Source: Clostridia bacterium (GTDB lineage Bacteria; Bacillota; Clostridia; Christensenellales; Aristaeellaceae). From it: DNA of 64,000 nucleotides. The stretch's first letter is position 1; every line of letters starts with the position of its first letter. This document shows positions 42,522 through 51,768 of the stretch, piece after piece. Below the pieces are notes generated by a model that did not search any database, was not told where the DNA came from, and worked only from the letters and a program-made list of their open reading frames with translations. The stretch spans positions 1-64,000 of the forward strand of contig JAFRQX010000032.1 of NCBI GenBank assembly GCA_017428385.1, in the 5' to 3' direction. The position numbers and the translations under genes are program-made.

Positions 42522-43604
42522 TCAGTTCAGGCGGTTGGCGACAATATCCATCCAGGCCAGGTTGATTTCCTCCCGGCTGTGGTATACGTTTTCCCAGTTG
42601 ACTCCCATGTCCTTCGCGATCAGCTCTTCGGTATCCACGGAACCATAGGGAACCTGATCCATATTCGTAAAAACGGAATGCATATAGCCGTTCAGGATCA
42701 GCCGCTGGGCTGCTTCACTGAGGAACCACTGTTCCACCGCTTTGCAGGCCTCGGCATTGGCGTTTTTGCTGTGGGCGTCGGATACCGTCATCACGGTGGA
42801 GGGAATCAGGATCACGCCGTCCTCCGGATAGATGCAGGCCAGATCTGTCAGGGGAGAGCCGGCATCCTCCGCGTCCTTCAGGGCCTTCAGCACAGATTCC
42901 TCCAGGATCATGGCGGCGGCGATTTCCCCGCTGCGAACCTTGGCGATGGAATCAGAGCCGGAAATAATCTGGATCTCGTTGGCTGCCAGTCCCTTCAGGT
43001 ACTGACGGCCATAATGGCCGGACTGGGTCAGAGAGGCCACCGCGGCAAAGGTGGTACCGCTGCTCAGCGGATCCCCCATAGCAATGACGCCTTTCAGGCT
43101 GCGGTCTGACGCAAAATCCTTAAAGGTTTTCGGGACGGTTATCCCCTTCTCCGCCCACTGGGCCTCCAGCTCCGGATTGTATGCCAGAACCATATTACAG
43201 ACGCGGACGGGATACCAGTATCCTTCCTCATCATAGGGAAAGCGAAGCAGCGACGCGGCATCCGGAACCGCAACCGGCTCGAGGTACGCTTCCTCCTTCA
43301 GTTCCAGGCTCAGGGCAGGCTCCGCCACCAGCAGCATATCGCAGCCGAGTACGCCGTCTTCCATTTCCCCGTAAATCTGGTTGATCAGCCGGCTGGTACC
43401 GCCGTAGACAAAGAAGCTTCCGTTATTCCCCGGTTTCAGGTTGGGAAATTCCTCACGGAGCGCTTCATCCAGCATATCCAGTACAAACTGGTACATGGAG
43501 GAATAGATGACGATTTCCCCCTGCACCTGATCATTTCCGGCTGTGGCTCCCGCGGCAGACAGGAGCATGCACAGCGCAATCAGCAAAGCAATAAGCTTCT
43601 TCAT
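42522..43604 (-). CDS. Orphan ABC solute-binding protein (FbpA/thiamine-type)
   Basis: A 360-residue family 1 binding protein with signal peptide (1-23). EIVIYSSMYQFVLDMLDEAL and GGTSRLINQIYGEMEDGVLGCDMLLVAEPA recall binding proteins for iron(III), phosphonate or thiamine. No lipobox is seen. Permease and ATPase genes are absent from both sides, so it either works with a transporter elsewhere or has a sensing role. ATG at 43604 is chosen as the start of the signal peptide. Confidence 0.82.
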   Translation of the reverse strand: MKKLIALLIALCMLLSAAGATAGNDQVQGEIVIYSSMYQFVLDMLDEALREEFPNLKPGNNGSFFVYGGTSRLINQIYGEMEDGVLGCDMLLVAEPALSLELKEEAYLEPVAVPDAASLLRFPYDEEGYWYPVRVCNMVLAYNPELEAQWAEKGITVPKTFKDFASDRSLKGVIAMGDPLSSGTTFAAVASLTQSGHYGRQYLKGLAANEIQIISGSDSIAKVRSGEIAAAMILEESVLKALKDAEDAGSPLTDLACIYPEDGVILIPSTVMTVSDAHSKNANAEACKAVEQWFLSEAAQRLILNGYMHSVFTNMDQVPYGSVDTEELIAKDMGVNWENVYHSREEINLAWMDIVANRLN

Positions 43605-43688
43605 AGCGGCAGATCCCCCGTTTCCTGTTTTTCCCATAACAGATATATTTTATCATACAACCGGTCAACCAGCAACGAGGCGTTCATC

Positions 43689-43717
43689 TTGTCAGCAGAA
43701 GTCTAAAAGTGTATAAT
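43689..43717 (+). promoter_or_regulatory. Promoter of murA
   Basis: TTGTCA, 17 bases, TATAAT. Confidence 0.8.
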
Positions 43718-43752
43718 AATTGAACAGGAAAGAATCGGAGGAGTGAAACCGG

Positions 43753-45015
43753 ATGGGTAAAGAGCGGATGCTGATCACCGGCGGACACGCACTGGAAGGT
43801 GAGGTCCGGGTCAGCGGCGGCAAGAACACCGCCGTTGCAGTGATTCCTGCTACCCTGCTGAGCGACGAGCCCTGTACCATCGAAAATCTTCCCGATATTG
43901 AAGATGTCCACGCGCTGGCGGATATCCTGGTTGAGCTTGGCGCGAAAGTGGACTACGAACCCGGGCGCTGTATGCATGTGGATCCCCGGCCTGCGGAAGG
44001 CGTGGAGATCTCCTACCACAACGCCCAGCGTCTGCGTGCCAGTTATTACCTGCTGGGCGCCCTGCTGGGACGCTGCGGCAAGGCGCGGGTTCCCACCCCC
44101 GGCGGATGTGAGATCGGTTCCCGCCCGGTGGACCAGCACCTGAAGGGTTTCCGCTCTATCGGCGCGGAAGCAGAGGAAATCGGCGGCATGCTGACCGCCG
44201 AAGGCACCCTGACCGGCGGCGACGTCTTCTTTGACATGGTCACGGTCGGCGCCACAGTGAATGTGATGCTGGCCGCCGTGAAAGCGAAGGGCCAGACCTT
44301 CATCTACAACGCGGCAAAAGAACCGCACATCGTTGACCTTGCGAACTTCCTGAACAGTATGGGCGCAAAGATCAAGGGTGCCGGTACCGATATAATCCGT
44401 ATCCGCGGCGTGCAGCGCCTGCATGGCAGCACCTACGCCGTCATTCCCGACCAGATTGAAACCGGCACATTGATGATCGCCGCCGCCGCAACCGGCGGAG
44501 ACGTGATTATCGATGGCTGCATTCCCACCCATATGGACGCCCTGAGCGCCAAACTGCTGGAAATGGGCGTGAAAGTCACGGACAGCGATGACGCCATTCG
44601 GGTGCATGTGGTCGGTCCCCGCCGTGCCATCAACGTGAAAACCCAGGTATATCCCGGCTTCCCCACCGACCTGCAGCAGCCCATGAGCGCCCTGCTGACC
44701 ACGGCCAAGGGAACCAGCCTGGTGACAGAAACCATCTTTGAGCAGCGGTTCCGCCACCTGGATGAAATCCGCCGCATGGGCGCCCATGTGCGCGTCATGG
44801 ACCGCACCGCCATCATTGAAGGCGTACCGGAGCTTTACGGTGCGCCGATGACCGCCTCCGACCTCCGGGCCGGCGCCGCCCTGATCGTGGCCGCCCTGAT
44901 GGCGAGGGGAACTTCCGAGATTTATGAACCCCACTATATCGACCGGGGTTATGAACATATCGAAGACAAACTCCGTTCCCTCGGAGCGGAGATCAGGCGG
45001 GAGTCCGCCCTGTGA
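43753..45015 (+). CDS. murA: UDP-N-acetylglucosamine 1-carboxyvinyltransferase
   Basis: A 420-residue EPSP-synthase-fold enzyme. The catalytic Cys is in PTPGGCEIGSRPVDQH, so fosfomycin sensitivity is expected. The start VSGGKNTAVAVIPATLL and the later FPTDLQQPMSALL are typical. It transfers enolpyruvate to UDP-GlcNAc, the first committed step of peptidoglycan synthesis in the cytoplasm. GGAG precedes the ATG. A J-domain gene follows after 18 bases in the same operon. Confidence 0.96.
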   Translation: MGKERMLITGGHALEGEVRVSGGKNTAVAVIPATLLSDEPCTIENLPDIEDVHALADILVELGAKVDYEPGRCMHVDPRPAEGVEISYHNAQRLRASYYLLGALLGRCGKARVPTPGGCEIGSRPVDQHLKGFRSIGAEAEEIGGMLTAEGTLTGGDVFFDMVTVGATVNVMLAAVKAKGQTFIYNAAKEPHIVDLANFLNSMGAKIKGAGTDIIRIRGVQRLHGSTYAVIPDQIETGTLMIAAAATGGDVIIDGCIPTHMDALSAKLLEMGVKVTDSDDAIRVHVVGPRRAINVKTQVYPGFPTDLQQPMSALLTTAKGTSLVTETIFEQRFRHLDEIRRMGAHVRVMDRTAIIEGVPELYGAPMTASDLRAGAALIVAALMARGTSEIYEPHYIDRGYEHIEDKLRSLGAEIRRESAL

Positions 45016-45033
45016 CCTGAGAGGTGCAATGTT

Positions 45034-45561
45034 ATGAACAATCCCTTTGAGGTCCTGGGTCTGAAGGGGCTTGCCACCCCGGATGAAATCCGGAGTGCGT
45101 ACCGGACGCTGGCCCGGAAGTGCCATCCCGACATGATCACGGATCCGGCTGAGAAAGAAGCCGCCCAGACGCGGATGGTTGCGCTGAACCTGGCTTATGA
45201 AGAAGCCCTGCGCCTGGCCTCTCCGCGGACCGGAGTCAATACGGTCACCCCTGAGCTGTCAAGTGCCGAGGCCATCCTGATGGCCCAGCGGGCAATGGCG
45301 AAGGATAATCCGGAAGGCGCCCTGCGCAGCCTGGTACGCTGTGAGAAGCGAGACGGCGAATGGTACTACATGCAGGGAAAGGTCCTGATGGCCATGGAGG
45401 AATTCGACAGCGCCCATCAGTCCTTCCGTGAAGCCGTAAGGCTGGATCCGGACAACAATGTTTTCCGGGCCGGCGCACTGGCAGCTGCCGTGGCACAGCA
45501 GAAGGCCCGGAAGCTGCCGGGAAAAGTGAAGAAGGTATTCAAACACCTGGTCAGAAGATAA
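45034..45561 (+). CDS. J-domain protein with TPR-like tail
   Basis: A 175-residue protein. Residues 1-65 are a J domain with the HPD motif in ARKCHPDMIT, needed to stimulate DnaK. The rest is helical and TPR-like (GEWYYMQGKVLMAMEEFDSAHQSFREAVRLDPDN). It is not a classical DnaJ, as the Gly/Phe and zinc-finger parts are missing. It may recruit DnaK to a particular client. It lies between murA and a secreted deacetylase whose start overlaps its stop codon. Confidence 0.88.
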   Translation: MNNPFEVLGLKGLATPDEIRSAYRTLARKCHPDMITDPAEKEAAQTRMVALNLAYEEALRLASPRTGVNTVTPELSSAEAILMAQRAMAKDNPEGALRSLVRCEKRDGEWYYMQGKVLMAMEEFDSAHQSFREAVRLDPDNNVFRAGALAAAVAQQKARKLPGKVKKVFKHLVRR

Positions 45562-46778
45562 TGGAGAGTACTGCATTGAAAGTGGAAATCTGGATGAAAC
45601 GCTTTGGACTGTTCGCCGCGATGGTGCTGATCGCGGCCCTTTTTTGCTTTACAGCCGCAGCCGCGGAACCTGCAGCGGACATCACCAGTTCCTGCAAGTT
45701 CAACGCCGGCTCCGGCCGGAAAACCTTCAACGCCTGCAAGGACCGGAACTACAAGACCTACTGGAAAACCAACAACGGCGACAAGGGTTATGTGGAAGTG
45801 ACCGTACCCGACGGCCAGAGCGCTTCCGGCGTGATGGTGCAGTGGTATGAGCATCCCCATGCCTGGGGCGTCCAGGTGAAGGACGAGAGCGGAAACTGGA
45901 CCGACGCCGGCCATACAGAAGGCAATTACCTGGCGGAATACCTGCCGCTGCCGGAAGGCACCACCGTTTTCCGGGTTGGCAACGCCCCCGGGGAAAGACG
46001 CCACTTCAACATGGCGGAACTGCGGATCTACGGTCCCGGTGAAACGCCGCCGGAGGCACAGCAGTGGCAGCCTTGCGCGGAAAAGGCCGACCTGATGCTG
46101 CTGGTAGCCCATCAGGACGACGAGGTGCTGTGGTTTGGCGGCACACTGCCCCGGTACGCGGGAGAAGAAAAGAAGATCTGCCAGGTCTGCATGATGGTTC
46201 CTTCCATGCCCTACCGCCGGCTGGAGCTGCTCGACTGCCTGTGGACCTGCGGCGTACGGAACTATCCGGCTTACGGAAACTTCCGGGATTCTTTTTCCTA
46301 TTCACTGGGCAAGCAGTATAAGCACTGGAGCAAGAACCACGTCTATGAAGTGGTCACCGAGTGGATCCGGCGTTTCCAGCCGGACGTGCTGCTGGCCCAC
46401 GATCTCCAGGGCGAATACGGCCACGGCGCCCACCGGGTCTGCGCGGACGCAGCCATGCACTGTGTGGAACATGCCGCAAACGAAAAAAAGTTCCCCAAGT
46501 CCGCCAAAAAATACGGCACATGGGATACGCCGAAATGCTATCTGCACCTGTGGAAAGAAAATGTGATCGATATGGACTGGCGCCAGCCGCTGGAAGCCTT
46601 CGGCGGGAAAACCTCCTTTGAGGTGGCCGAGGACGGTTTCCGCTGCCATATCAGCCAGCAGAATACGGATTACCATGTGGAAGACTGGGGTCCCTGGGAC
46701 AACAGCCTGTTCGGCCTGTACCGCACCACAGTGGGACCGGATGAAGCCAAGGATGATTTTTTCGAGAACATCCATTAA
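45561..46778 (+). CDS. Secreted PIG-L/LmbE-family deacetylase with N-terminal carbohydrate-binding-like domain
   Basis: A 405-residue protein. A signal peptide is followed by a discoidin/F5-8C-like beta domain (about 40-155) and a PIG-L domain with AHQDDEVLWFGG (metal-binding AHxDDE motif) and GEYGHGAHR (third metal His). Such enzymes remove acetyl groups from GlcNAc-type sugars. Export together with a binding domain suggests action on wall or host glycans. ATG at 45561 overlaps the J-domain stop; TTG at 45576, with GGAG nine bases before it, or ATG at 45594 are other possible starts. Confidence 0.85.
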   Translation: MESTALKVEIWMKRFGLFAAMVLIAALFCFTAAAAEPAADITSSCKFNAGSGRKTFNACKDRNYKTYWKTNNGDKGYVEVTVPDGQSASGVMVQWYEHPHAWGVQVKDESGNWTDAGHTEGNYLAEYLPLPEGTTVFRVGNAPGERRHFNMAELRIYGPGETPPEAQQWQPCAEKADLMLLVAHQDDEVLWFGGTLPRYAGEEKKICQVCMMVPSMPYRRLELLDCLWTCGVRNYPAYGNFRDSFSYSLGKQYKHWSKNHVYEVVTEWIRRFQPDVLLAHDLQGEYGHGAHRVCADAAMHCVEHAANEKKFPKSAKKYGTWDTPKCYLHLWKENVIDMDWRQPLEAFGGKTSFEVAEDGFRCHISQQNTDYHVEDWGPWDNSLFGLYRTTVGPDEAKDDFFENIH

Positions 46779-46782
46779 TCAT

Positions 46783-46819
46783 TATAAAGAAACAGCCTGA
46801 CCGCAAAGGATCAGGCTGT
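46783..46819 (-). terminator. Terminator of the SH3b-like secreted protein gene
   Basis: ACAGCCTGA pairs with TCAGGCTGT; minus-strand reading continues with TTTCTTTAT. It may also serve the converging deacetylase gene. Confidence 0.7.
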
Positions 46820-46841
46820 CAATCTCATCATTACGAATCAA

Positions 46842-47834
46842 TCACTCAGCGAGGAGAGTCACGTAGCGGCTCTCAATCCGGCAATGCCAGCCGCAGATAT
46901 CCACTTCGGCCCATTCATCAATGATATCAAACACGGTGATGGGCGTTCCCAGCTTATATTCACCCAGGTCACGGCGTCCCCTGTCCCGGGAACGGGCATG
47001 GACGCTGTCATTGCCTTTGGTTCTTCCCTTGACGGAAACCACTCCGGCCTCAAAGTCCGTATGATCGTTGCAGAAGAACTCCAGCGAGGACGTCTGCACA
47101 TAGCCCCGCAGGCCGCCGCAGTCCACCAGAGTCCAGTTTTTCCCCGTTCCGATCACGCGGAGCACGGTATCCGTACGGATCTGCTGGATCTTCGGATTCT
47201 TCATGCTGCTGCTTGCATCCTTCCGCAGCCAGGCATAACCGAGCTTTGGCGCACTGACCGCCGCAAGCACTTTATCTTCAGGCGCGGTCGTTTCCCATTT
47301 CAGGTCGACGGTATTCACCAGCCTGCTTTCGCCGTTCACCACGATCATGGAGCGGCCGATGCCCATGTACTTCACCTGAACGGAATGGGCTTCCCCCGTG
47401 GCAGGATCTGTCCACACTGTCGGTGTTTCCTTTCCGTTCTTCGCAGCCACGCTGGCCAGCAGCGCATCCCACTCATCACCGACGAGAGGGGCACGCGTTA
47501 CTTCCGGTTCCTGGCTCTGAATCTGGCCGGATTCCACTTCCATGCCGCCGTCCGGGTTTTTCACCGGATCCTTGTCCGTTGTAACGACCGTCTTGCTGCC
47601 GTCCGGATTGTCCACAGTGCTGGAGCCTGGATTGTCTTCCTGTACGCCGCCGGGCGTAATCTCATGCACCTTGCCGGTCGGATCCGTATAGGTTCCCTTA
47701 TTGTAATCCCAGACGCCGCCGTCCTCATCCGTTTCAACCCCGGAAGCGAATGCGGCAGCACAAACACACAGGAAGAAACAAACGCAGAGCGTCAGCGCAA
47801 ACAGCTTCCCCCAGGTCTGGTTCCTCCGTTTCAT
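46842..47834 (-). CDS. Secreted protein with SH3b-like domains
   Basis: A 330-residue protein with signal peptide (1-31), a low-complexity Gly/Asp/Pro-rich stretch (about 35-115), and two C-terminal SH3-like segments (about 195-250 and 262-330; KLGYAWLRKDASSSMKNPKI, then SVHARSRDRGRRDLGEY). SH3b domains bind peptidoglycan or cell-surface polymers. No enzyme domain is present. It is a single gene with its own promoter and terminator. Confidence 0.75.
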   Translation of the reverse strand: MKRRNQTWGKLFALTLCVCFFLCVCAAAFASGVETDEDGGVWDYNKGTYTDPTGKVHEITPGGVQEDNPGSSTVDNPDGSKTVVTTDKDPVKNPDGGMEVESGQIQSQEPEVTRAPLVGDEWDALLASVAAKNGKETPTVWTDPATGEAHSVQVKYMGIGRSMIVVNGESRLVNTVDLKWETTAPEDKVLAAVSAPKLGYAWLRKDASSSMKNPKIQQIRTDTVLRVIGTGKNWTLVDCGGLRGYVQTSSLEFFCNDHTDFEAGVVSVKGRTKGNDSVHARSRDRGRRDLGEYKLGTPITVFDIIDEWAEVDICGWHCRIESRYVTLLAE

Positions 47835-47900
47835 CAGTACGTTTTCTCCCTTCAGTTTCCGGCCTTCCGGCCTGTAAGCCGGACTGTTTCAAACAGATTT

Positions 47901-47929
47901 ATGATACCGGAATGTGCTGATTTTGTCAA
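47901..47929 (-). promoter_or_regulatory. Promoter of the SH3b-like gene
   Basis: TTGACA, 17 bases, TATCAT in minus-strand reading. Confidence 0.78.
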
Positions 47930-47973
47930 TAAAAACGCAATGATTCTGTAACATCTGAAAGGACAGAAAGCCC

Positions 47974-49137
47974 ATGAAAATCTCCAAAAAAGATGCCCTG
48001 ACCTGGTTCCGGTTTTTCGTGGAACTTCCCGGTGACGAACCCCTCGGCTGCCGTCAGCAGGAGATCTCCCTGGCCGTATTCAGCCAGATCGAAACCGCCG
48101 TGGAAAGCCGCCGGAAAGAAGCCCTGGCCGCCATTCCAGGCCTGAAAGCCATCGTGCCGGGAACGGCTGACGTCCAGCCCTGGACGCCCGGACTTCCCGC
48201 CTGCACCCTGTTTGTCGGGCCGGAGGAAAACTTTCCCGCCGGCTGCCGCAGCTGCCTGCTGGGGACAGGGCTTTCCGCAGTGCGCAAAACCAACCGCTGC
48301 AACCTGGCCTGTCCCTTCTGCTATGACTACGGTATGCTGGATGAAATCGAACCCATCGGCGAAGGGCTGTGGGAAATCGGCGGCGGACGGTACCGGGAGG
48401 AGGATCTGCCCCTTCTGTTTGCCCTGCAGGGAAAACCCACGGGCATCGCCTACGTGTACCTGGAACCCTTCATGGAAATTGAAAAGTATTACGGCATCAT
48501 CCGCCGCTTCCGCGAAGCCGGCGTGCACCAGCATATGTACACCAACGGCGTCAATGCCAACGAAGAAAACCTGAAAGCCCTGGGCGAGGCCGGACTGGAT
48601 GAGCTACGCTTCAACCTGGGCGCCAGCAGCGCCGCGGACAAGGTCATCGACGCCATGGCCATCGCGAAGAAATACATCCCCCGGGTCGGCATTGAAACGC
48701 CCATGACCAGGGAATTCTTCAGGGTGCTGGACAATAAAAAAGAGAAGATCCTCGCGACGGGGATCGACTTTATGAACTGCGCAGAGCTGCATCTGAACGA
48801 CAACAACCTGCCCAACTACTTCGGAGAGCCGATGTATTTCTGCCGGATGGGCTACCTGAGCCCCATCATCAGCCGGGACCTGACATTGCAGGTTATGAAA
48901 ACTGCGGCAGAAGAAAAGTGGCCCATTGCCGTGCACGACTGCAGCAATAAAACAAAAATCGCCCGCGACCTGAACCTGGCTGCCCGGGAGGGCGGCTGGT
49001 TCGGCCGGAGCGTTTACGGACGTGAAATTGAGTGCATCCCCTACGAGGCATTCCTGCCGACGCTGGAGGATGAAAGCCTTCCCTTCGTGGAAGAAGAGCT
49101 GCCCCGGGGTTACCGTCCGGGAGAAATTGTGCTGTAA
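47974..49137 (+). CDS. Radical SAM protein of unknown function
   Basis: A 387-residue protein with CNLACPFCYDYG (CxxxCxxC) near residues 109-116 and an additional CRSC pair just before it. The SAM-barrel features YLEPFMEIE and YTNGVNANEENLKAL follow. Further cysteines (MNCAEL, YFCRMG, HDCSNK) may hold another cluster, but the SPASM pattern is not clear. No RiPP-like precursor is seen beside it. It converges with the lysA-like gene and overlaps its 3' end by 28 bases. AAAGGA precedes the ATG. The substrate is unknown. Confidence 0.85.
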   Translation: MKISKKDALTWFRFFVELPGDEPLGCRQQEISLAVFSQIETAVESRRKEALAAIPGLKAIVPGTADVQPWTPGLPACTLFVGPEENFPAGCRSCLLGTGLSAVRKTNRCNLACPFCYDYGMLDEIEPIGEGLWEIGGGRYREEDLPLLFALQGKPTGIAYVYLEPFMEIEKYYGIIRRFREAGVHQHMYTNGVNANEENLKALGEAGLDELRFNLGASSAADKVIDAMAIAKKYIPRVGIETPMTREFFRVLDNKKEKILATGIDFMNCAELHLNDNNLPNYFGEPMYFCRMGYLSPIISRDLTLQVMKTAAEEKWPIAVHDCSNKTKIARDLNLAAREGGWFGRSVYGREIECIPYEAFLPTLEDESLPFVEEELPRGYRPGEIVL

Positions 49138-50372
49138 GCCGGATCCACATCCAGGGTGGCAAAGTAATCCGCCGCGGTTTCGGCCCGGCGGATCAGCCGG
49201 TAATCCCCATCCGCGGTATACAGCACCTCGGCCCCGCGCAGGCGGCCGTTATAGTTATAGCCCATGGCGGATCCGTGGGCGCCGGTATCATGGATCAGGA
49301 GCAGGTCTCCGATTTTGATTTCCGGAAGATTCCTTTCCCAGGCAAACTTATCATTGTTCTCACAAAGACTGCCGGTAATATCGTAAACGTGGTCCGCGGG
49401 AAGATCCCGCTTGCCGCAGACGGTCACATGATGATACGCGCCGTACATCGCCGGACGCATCAGGTTGACCGCACAGGCATCCACGCCGATATAATTCCGG
49501 TAGATCTTTTTTTCATGCACCGCATGCGTCACCAGCCAGCCGCAGGGGCCGGTCATCCAGCGGCCCAGCTCAGTCTTGATCGCGACGCCGCCTTCGGGGA
49601 AAAGCTTCTCATAAACCTTCCGGACGCCCTCGCCCACCTGTTCGATATCCAGTTCCTTATCCTCAGGCTTGTAGGGGATGCTGATACCGCCGGACAGATC
49701 CACAAAAGCAAACTTCATACCGAGTTCCGCCGCCAGGTCCCTTCCCAGGGTCATCAGCACTTCCGCCAGTCCCGGATAATAAGCGGGGTCAATGGTATTG
49801 GACGCCAGGAAAGCATGCAGGCCGAAGGAAGTGACTCCTTCCTTTTTCAGTATAGTCAGCGCTTCCTTCAGCTGGGGCATCGTCATACCGTATTTGGCTT
49901 CGCCCGGATTTCCCATGATCGTATTACCGATGGAGAACTGTCCGCCGGGATTGTAGCGCAGGCAGACACAGGACGGGAAGCCGCCGTGGGTCCGCAGCAG
50001 CTCCACGTCAGAAAGGTCATCCAGGTTAATGAAAGCGCCGAGTGCCCGGGCCTGGGAAAACTCTTCCGGCGGCATGGCATTGGCGGACAGGATGATTTCC
50101 TCACCGGAGAAGCCGCAAGCCTTGGCCAGCGTCAGTTCCGTAGCAGAAGAGCAGTCCAGGCCGCAGCCTTCTTCTTTCAGGATCCGCAGCACGGTGGGGT
50201 TCGGAAGCGCCTTGACGGCAAAGTATTCCATGAAATCCTTGCACCAGGCGAAGGCTGCCTTCAGCCGGCGCGCCCGGAGGCGGATCCCCTGTTCATCATA
50301 CAGATGGAAGGGTGTGGGAAACTTTTCCGCGGCGCGGAAAAAAACCTCATCGTCCAAAGAAAAATTAGGCAT
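49110..50372 (-). CDS. lysA: Diaminopimelate decarboxylase-like PLP enzyme
   Basis: A 420-residue fold-III PLP enzyme. The cofactor Lys is in EYFAVKALPNP, the glycine loop in FVDLSGGISIP, and CENNDKFA and GSAMGYNYNGRLRGAEVL match the C-terminal barrel motifs of LysA. It should turn meso-diaminopimelate into lysine, though carboxynorspermidine- or other diamino-acid decarboxylases share these motifs. AGGGGG lies eight bases before ATG at 50372. The 3' end overlaps the converging radical SAM gene. Confidence 0.82.
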   Translation of the reverse strand: MPNFSLDDEVFFRAAEKFPTPFHLYDEQGIRLRARRLKAAFAWCKDFMEYFAVKALPNPTVLRILKEEGCGLDCSSATELTLAKACGFSGEEIILSANAMPPEEFSQARALGAFINLDDLSDVELLRTHGGFPSCVCLRYNPGGQFSIGNTIMGNPGEAKYGMTMPQLKEALTILKKEGVTSFGLHAFLASNTIDPAYYPGLAEVLMTLGRDLAAELGMKFAFVDLSGGISIPYKPEDKELDIEQVGEGVRKVYEKLFPEGGVAIKTELGRWMTGPCGWLVTHAVHEKKIYRNYIGVDACAVNLMRPAMYGAYHHVTVCGKRDLPADHVYDITGSLCENNDKFAWERNLPEIKIGDLLLIHDTGAHGSAMGYNYNGRLRGAEVLYTADGDYRLIRRAETAADYFATLDVDPAYSTISPGR

Positions 50373-50385
50373 GGGAAAGACCCCC

Positions 50386-51720
50386 TCACTTGAGTTCAAA
50401 TTCAAACGTGTCGGCCAGGTAGCCGTTCACGTAGTAAGCAACACGATAGATCCCTTCCGGATAATCCTTCTGTTCCAGGCCCTCTGTCAGCCCGGTCTCC
50501 TTCAGCGACAGATACCAGATATCCTCCGTCATGCACTCCTGCAGGTAGGACCAACCGGTATTGTAGCTGTAGCAAACACCGTCCGGAGCCGTCAGCGCAA
50601 TCACAAGCGACTGGTTCGTCACGTCTTCCGTGATTTCATAGGCTGAGGAAGAATAGAAATAGGCCCGGCCGCTGCGCAGCAGCTCCCTCGTCACCTCTGT
50701 AACCGGAACAGGCGCTTTATTCTCCTTCAGGCCGCCTTCCGGCGCTTCCGCGATAGCCGTCACCAGCGGATGGAAACCATACTCTGTCAGGGGCTTGGCC
50801 GCCGGTACACTGAAGGTCGCGTAGGTTTCAGGAAACACTTCCGGCGCTCCCGCCGAAGCCACAAATCCCGCAAAATAGAACCTGCCCGGCGTCAGGAGCA
50901 GCGACAGGGACTTCTGCCCGGGATTGATGAGATTATACCGGAAGAAATCATTGCCTGTATCCACCACAACCAGGTACAGGTTTTCCCCTTCCGCTGTTTC
51001 AGGAAGCTTCAGATCCTCCGTCCAGTCGACAGTAACCAGGTTACGCTGGACCGTCACGTCCATCCCGGCGGGCATGTCCTGCCAGTCCGGCAGGTTCTTC
51101 AGCAGGGAAGAAACCCGGTACCAGGTATAAATAATCTCCTCCGGCGTCACAGCCAGCACCTGATCGGTACCTTCCGCCCATTCCGCCACAACGATCCCCG
51201 CCAGCTGTCCGTCCGTAGTCACCACAGGACTTCCCAGTGCGGCAGGTCCCGTCAGGGAAAGCACCTCAAAGCGCCGCTCCCGGATAATTTCCTCCGCGTG
51301 CAGCACGCCCCGGTTCACCCTGGATCCGAAAGCGTCCCCGGTACGGACAACGCAGTCCTCAACCTCCACGCTGGTTCCAAGCCGCAGGAGCGTCCAGGGT
51401 TCGCAGCGCTCGGGTGTTTCCGTTGAATCGTAGAAAACCAGCGCCAGCAGTCCGTCATCATCCTGCAGCACAGCCTGGACTTCCCAGAAGTTCTTGCCGT
51501 CTGAAACCGCCAGATGTTCCGTATTTTCCGGAAGTACGGCAGGGGACGTCATGACGGTGCCCTCATTCACGGGAACCACCGAGGCAAGCCAGGTCATGCT
51601 CTCGCCGCCGTAATCCCACAGGTCAAACAGATCTGTTTTTCCGGCTTCTTCCGCGCCTGCGCAGGCGCACAGGACAGCCAGCAGCATCAGTACCAGCAGA
51701 GCAGTCAGACTCTTTTTCAT
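50386..51720 (-). CDS. Secreted protein with degenerate trypsin-like domain
   Basis: A 444-residue protein with signal peptide (1-23). Residues 35-215 look like a trypsin/HtrA beta-barrel (VLSLTGPAALGSPVVTTDGQ, then LAGIVVAEWAEGTDQVLAVTPEEI), but the place of the catalytic GxSGxP reads ALGSPV, so the nucleophile seems lost. The C-terminal half has beta-rich Ig-like segments. It may be an inactive protease used for binding. AGGAGG precedes ATG at 51720. It lies 13 bases upstream of the lysA-like gene and may be cotranscribed. Confidence 0.65.
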   Translation of the reverse strand: MKKSLTALLVLMLLAVLCACAGAEEAGKTDLFDLWDYGGESMTWLASVVPVNEGTVMTSPAVLPENTEHLAVSDGKNFWEVQAVLQDDDGLLALVFYDSTETPERCEPWTLLRLGTSVEVEDCVVRTGDAFGSRVNRGVLHAEEIIRERRFEVLSLTGPAALGSPVVTTDGQLAGIVVAEWAEGTDQVLAVTPEEIIYTWYRVSSLLKNLPDWQDMPAGMDVTVQRNLVTVDWTEDLKLPETAEGENLYLVVVDTGNDFFRYNLINPGQKSLSLLLTPGRFYFAGFVASAGAPEVFPETYATFSVPAAKPLTEYGFHPLVTAIAEAPEGGLKENKAPVPVTEVTRELLRSGRAYFYSSSAYEITEDVTNQSLVIALTAPDGVCYSYNTGWSYLQECMTEDIWYLSLKETGLTEGLEQKDYPEGIYRVAYYVNGYLADTFEFELK

Positions 51721-51768
51721 GTGCGCCTCCTTCATTTCATGATCTGCATCCGTTTGATCAGCGGATGC

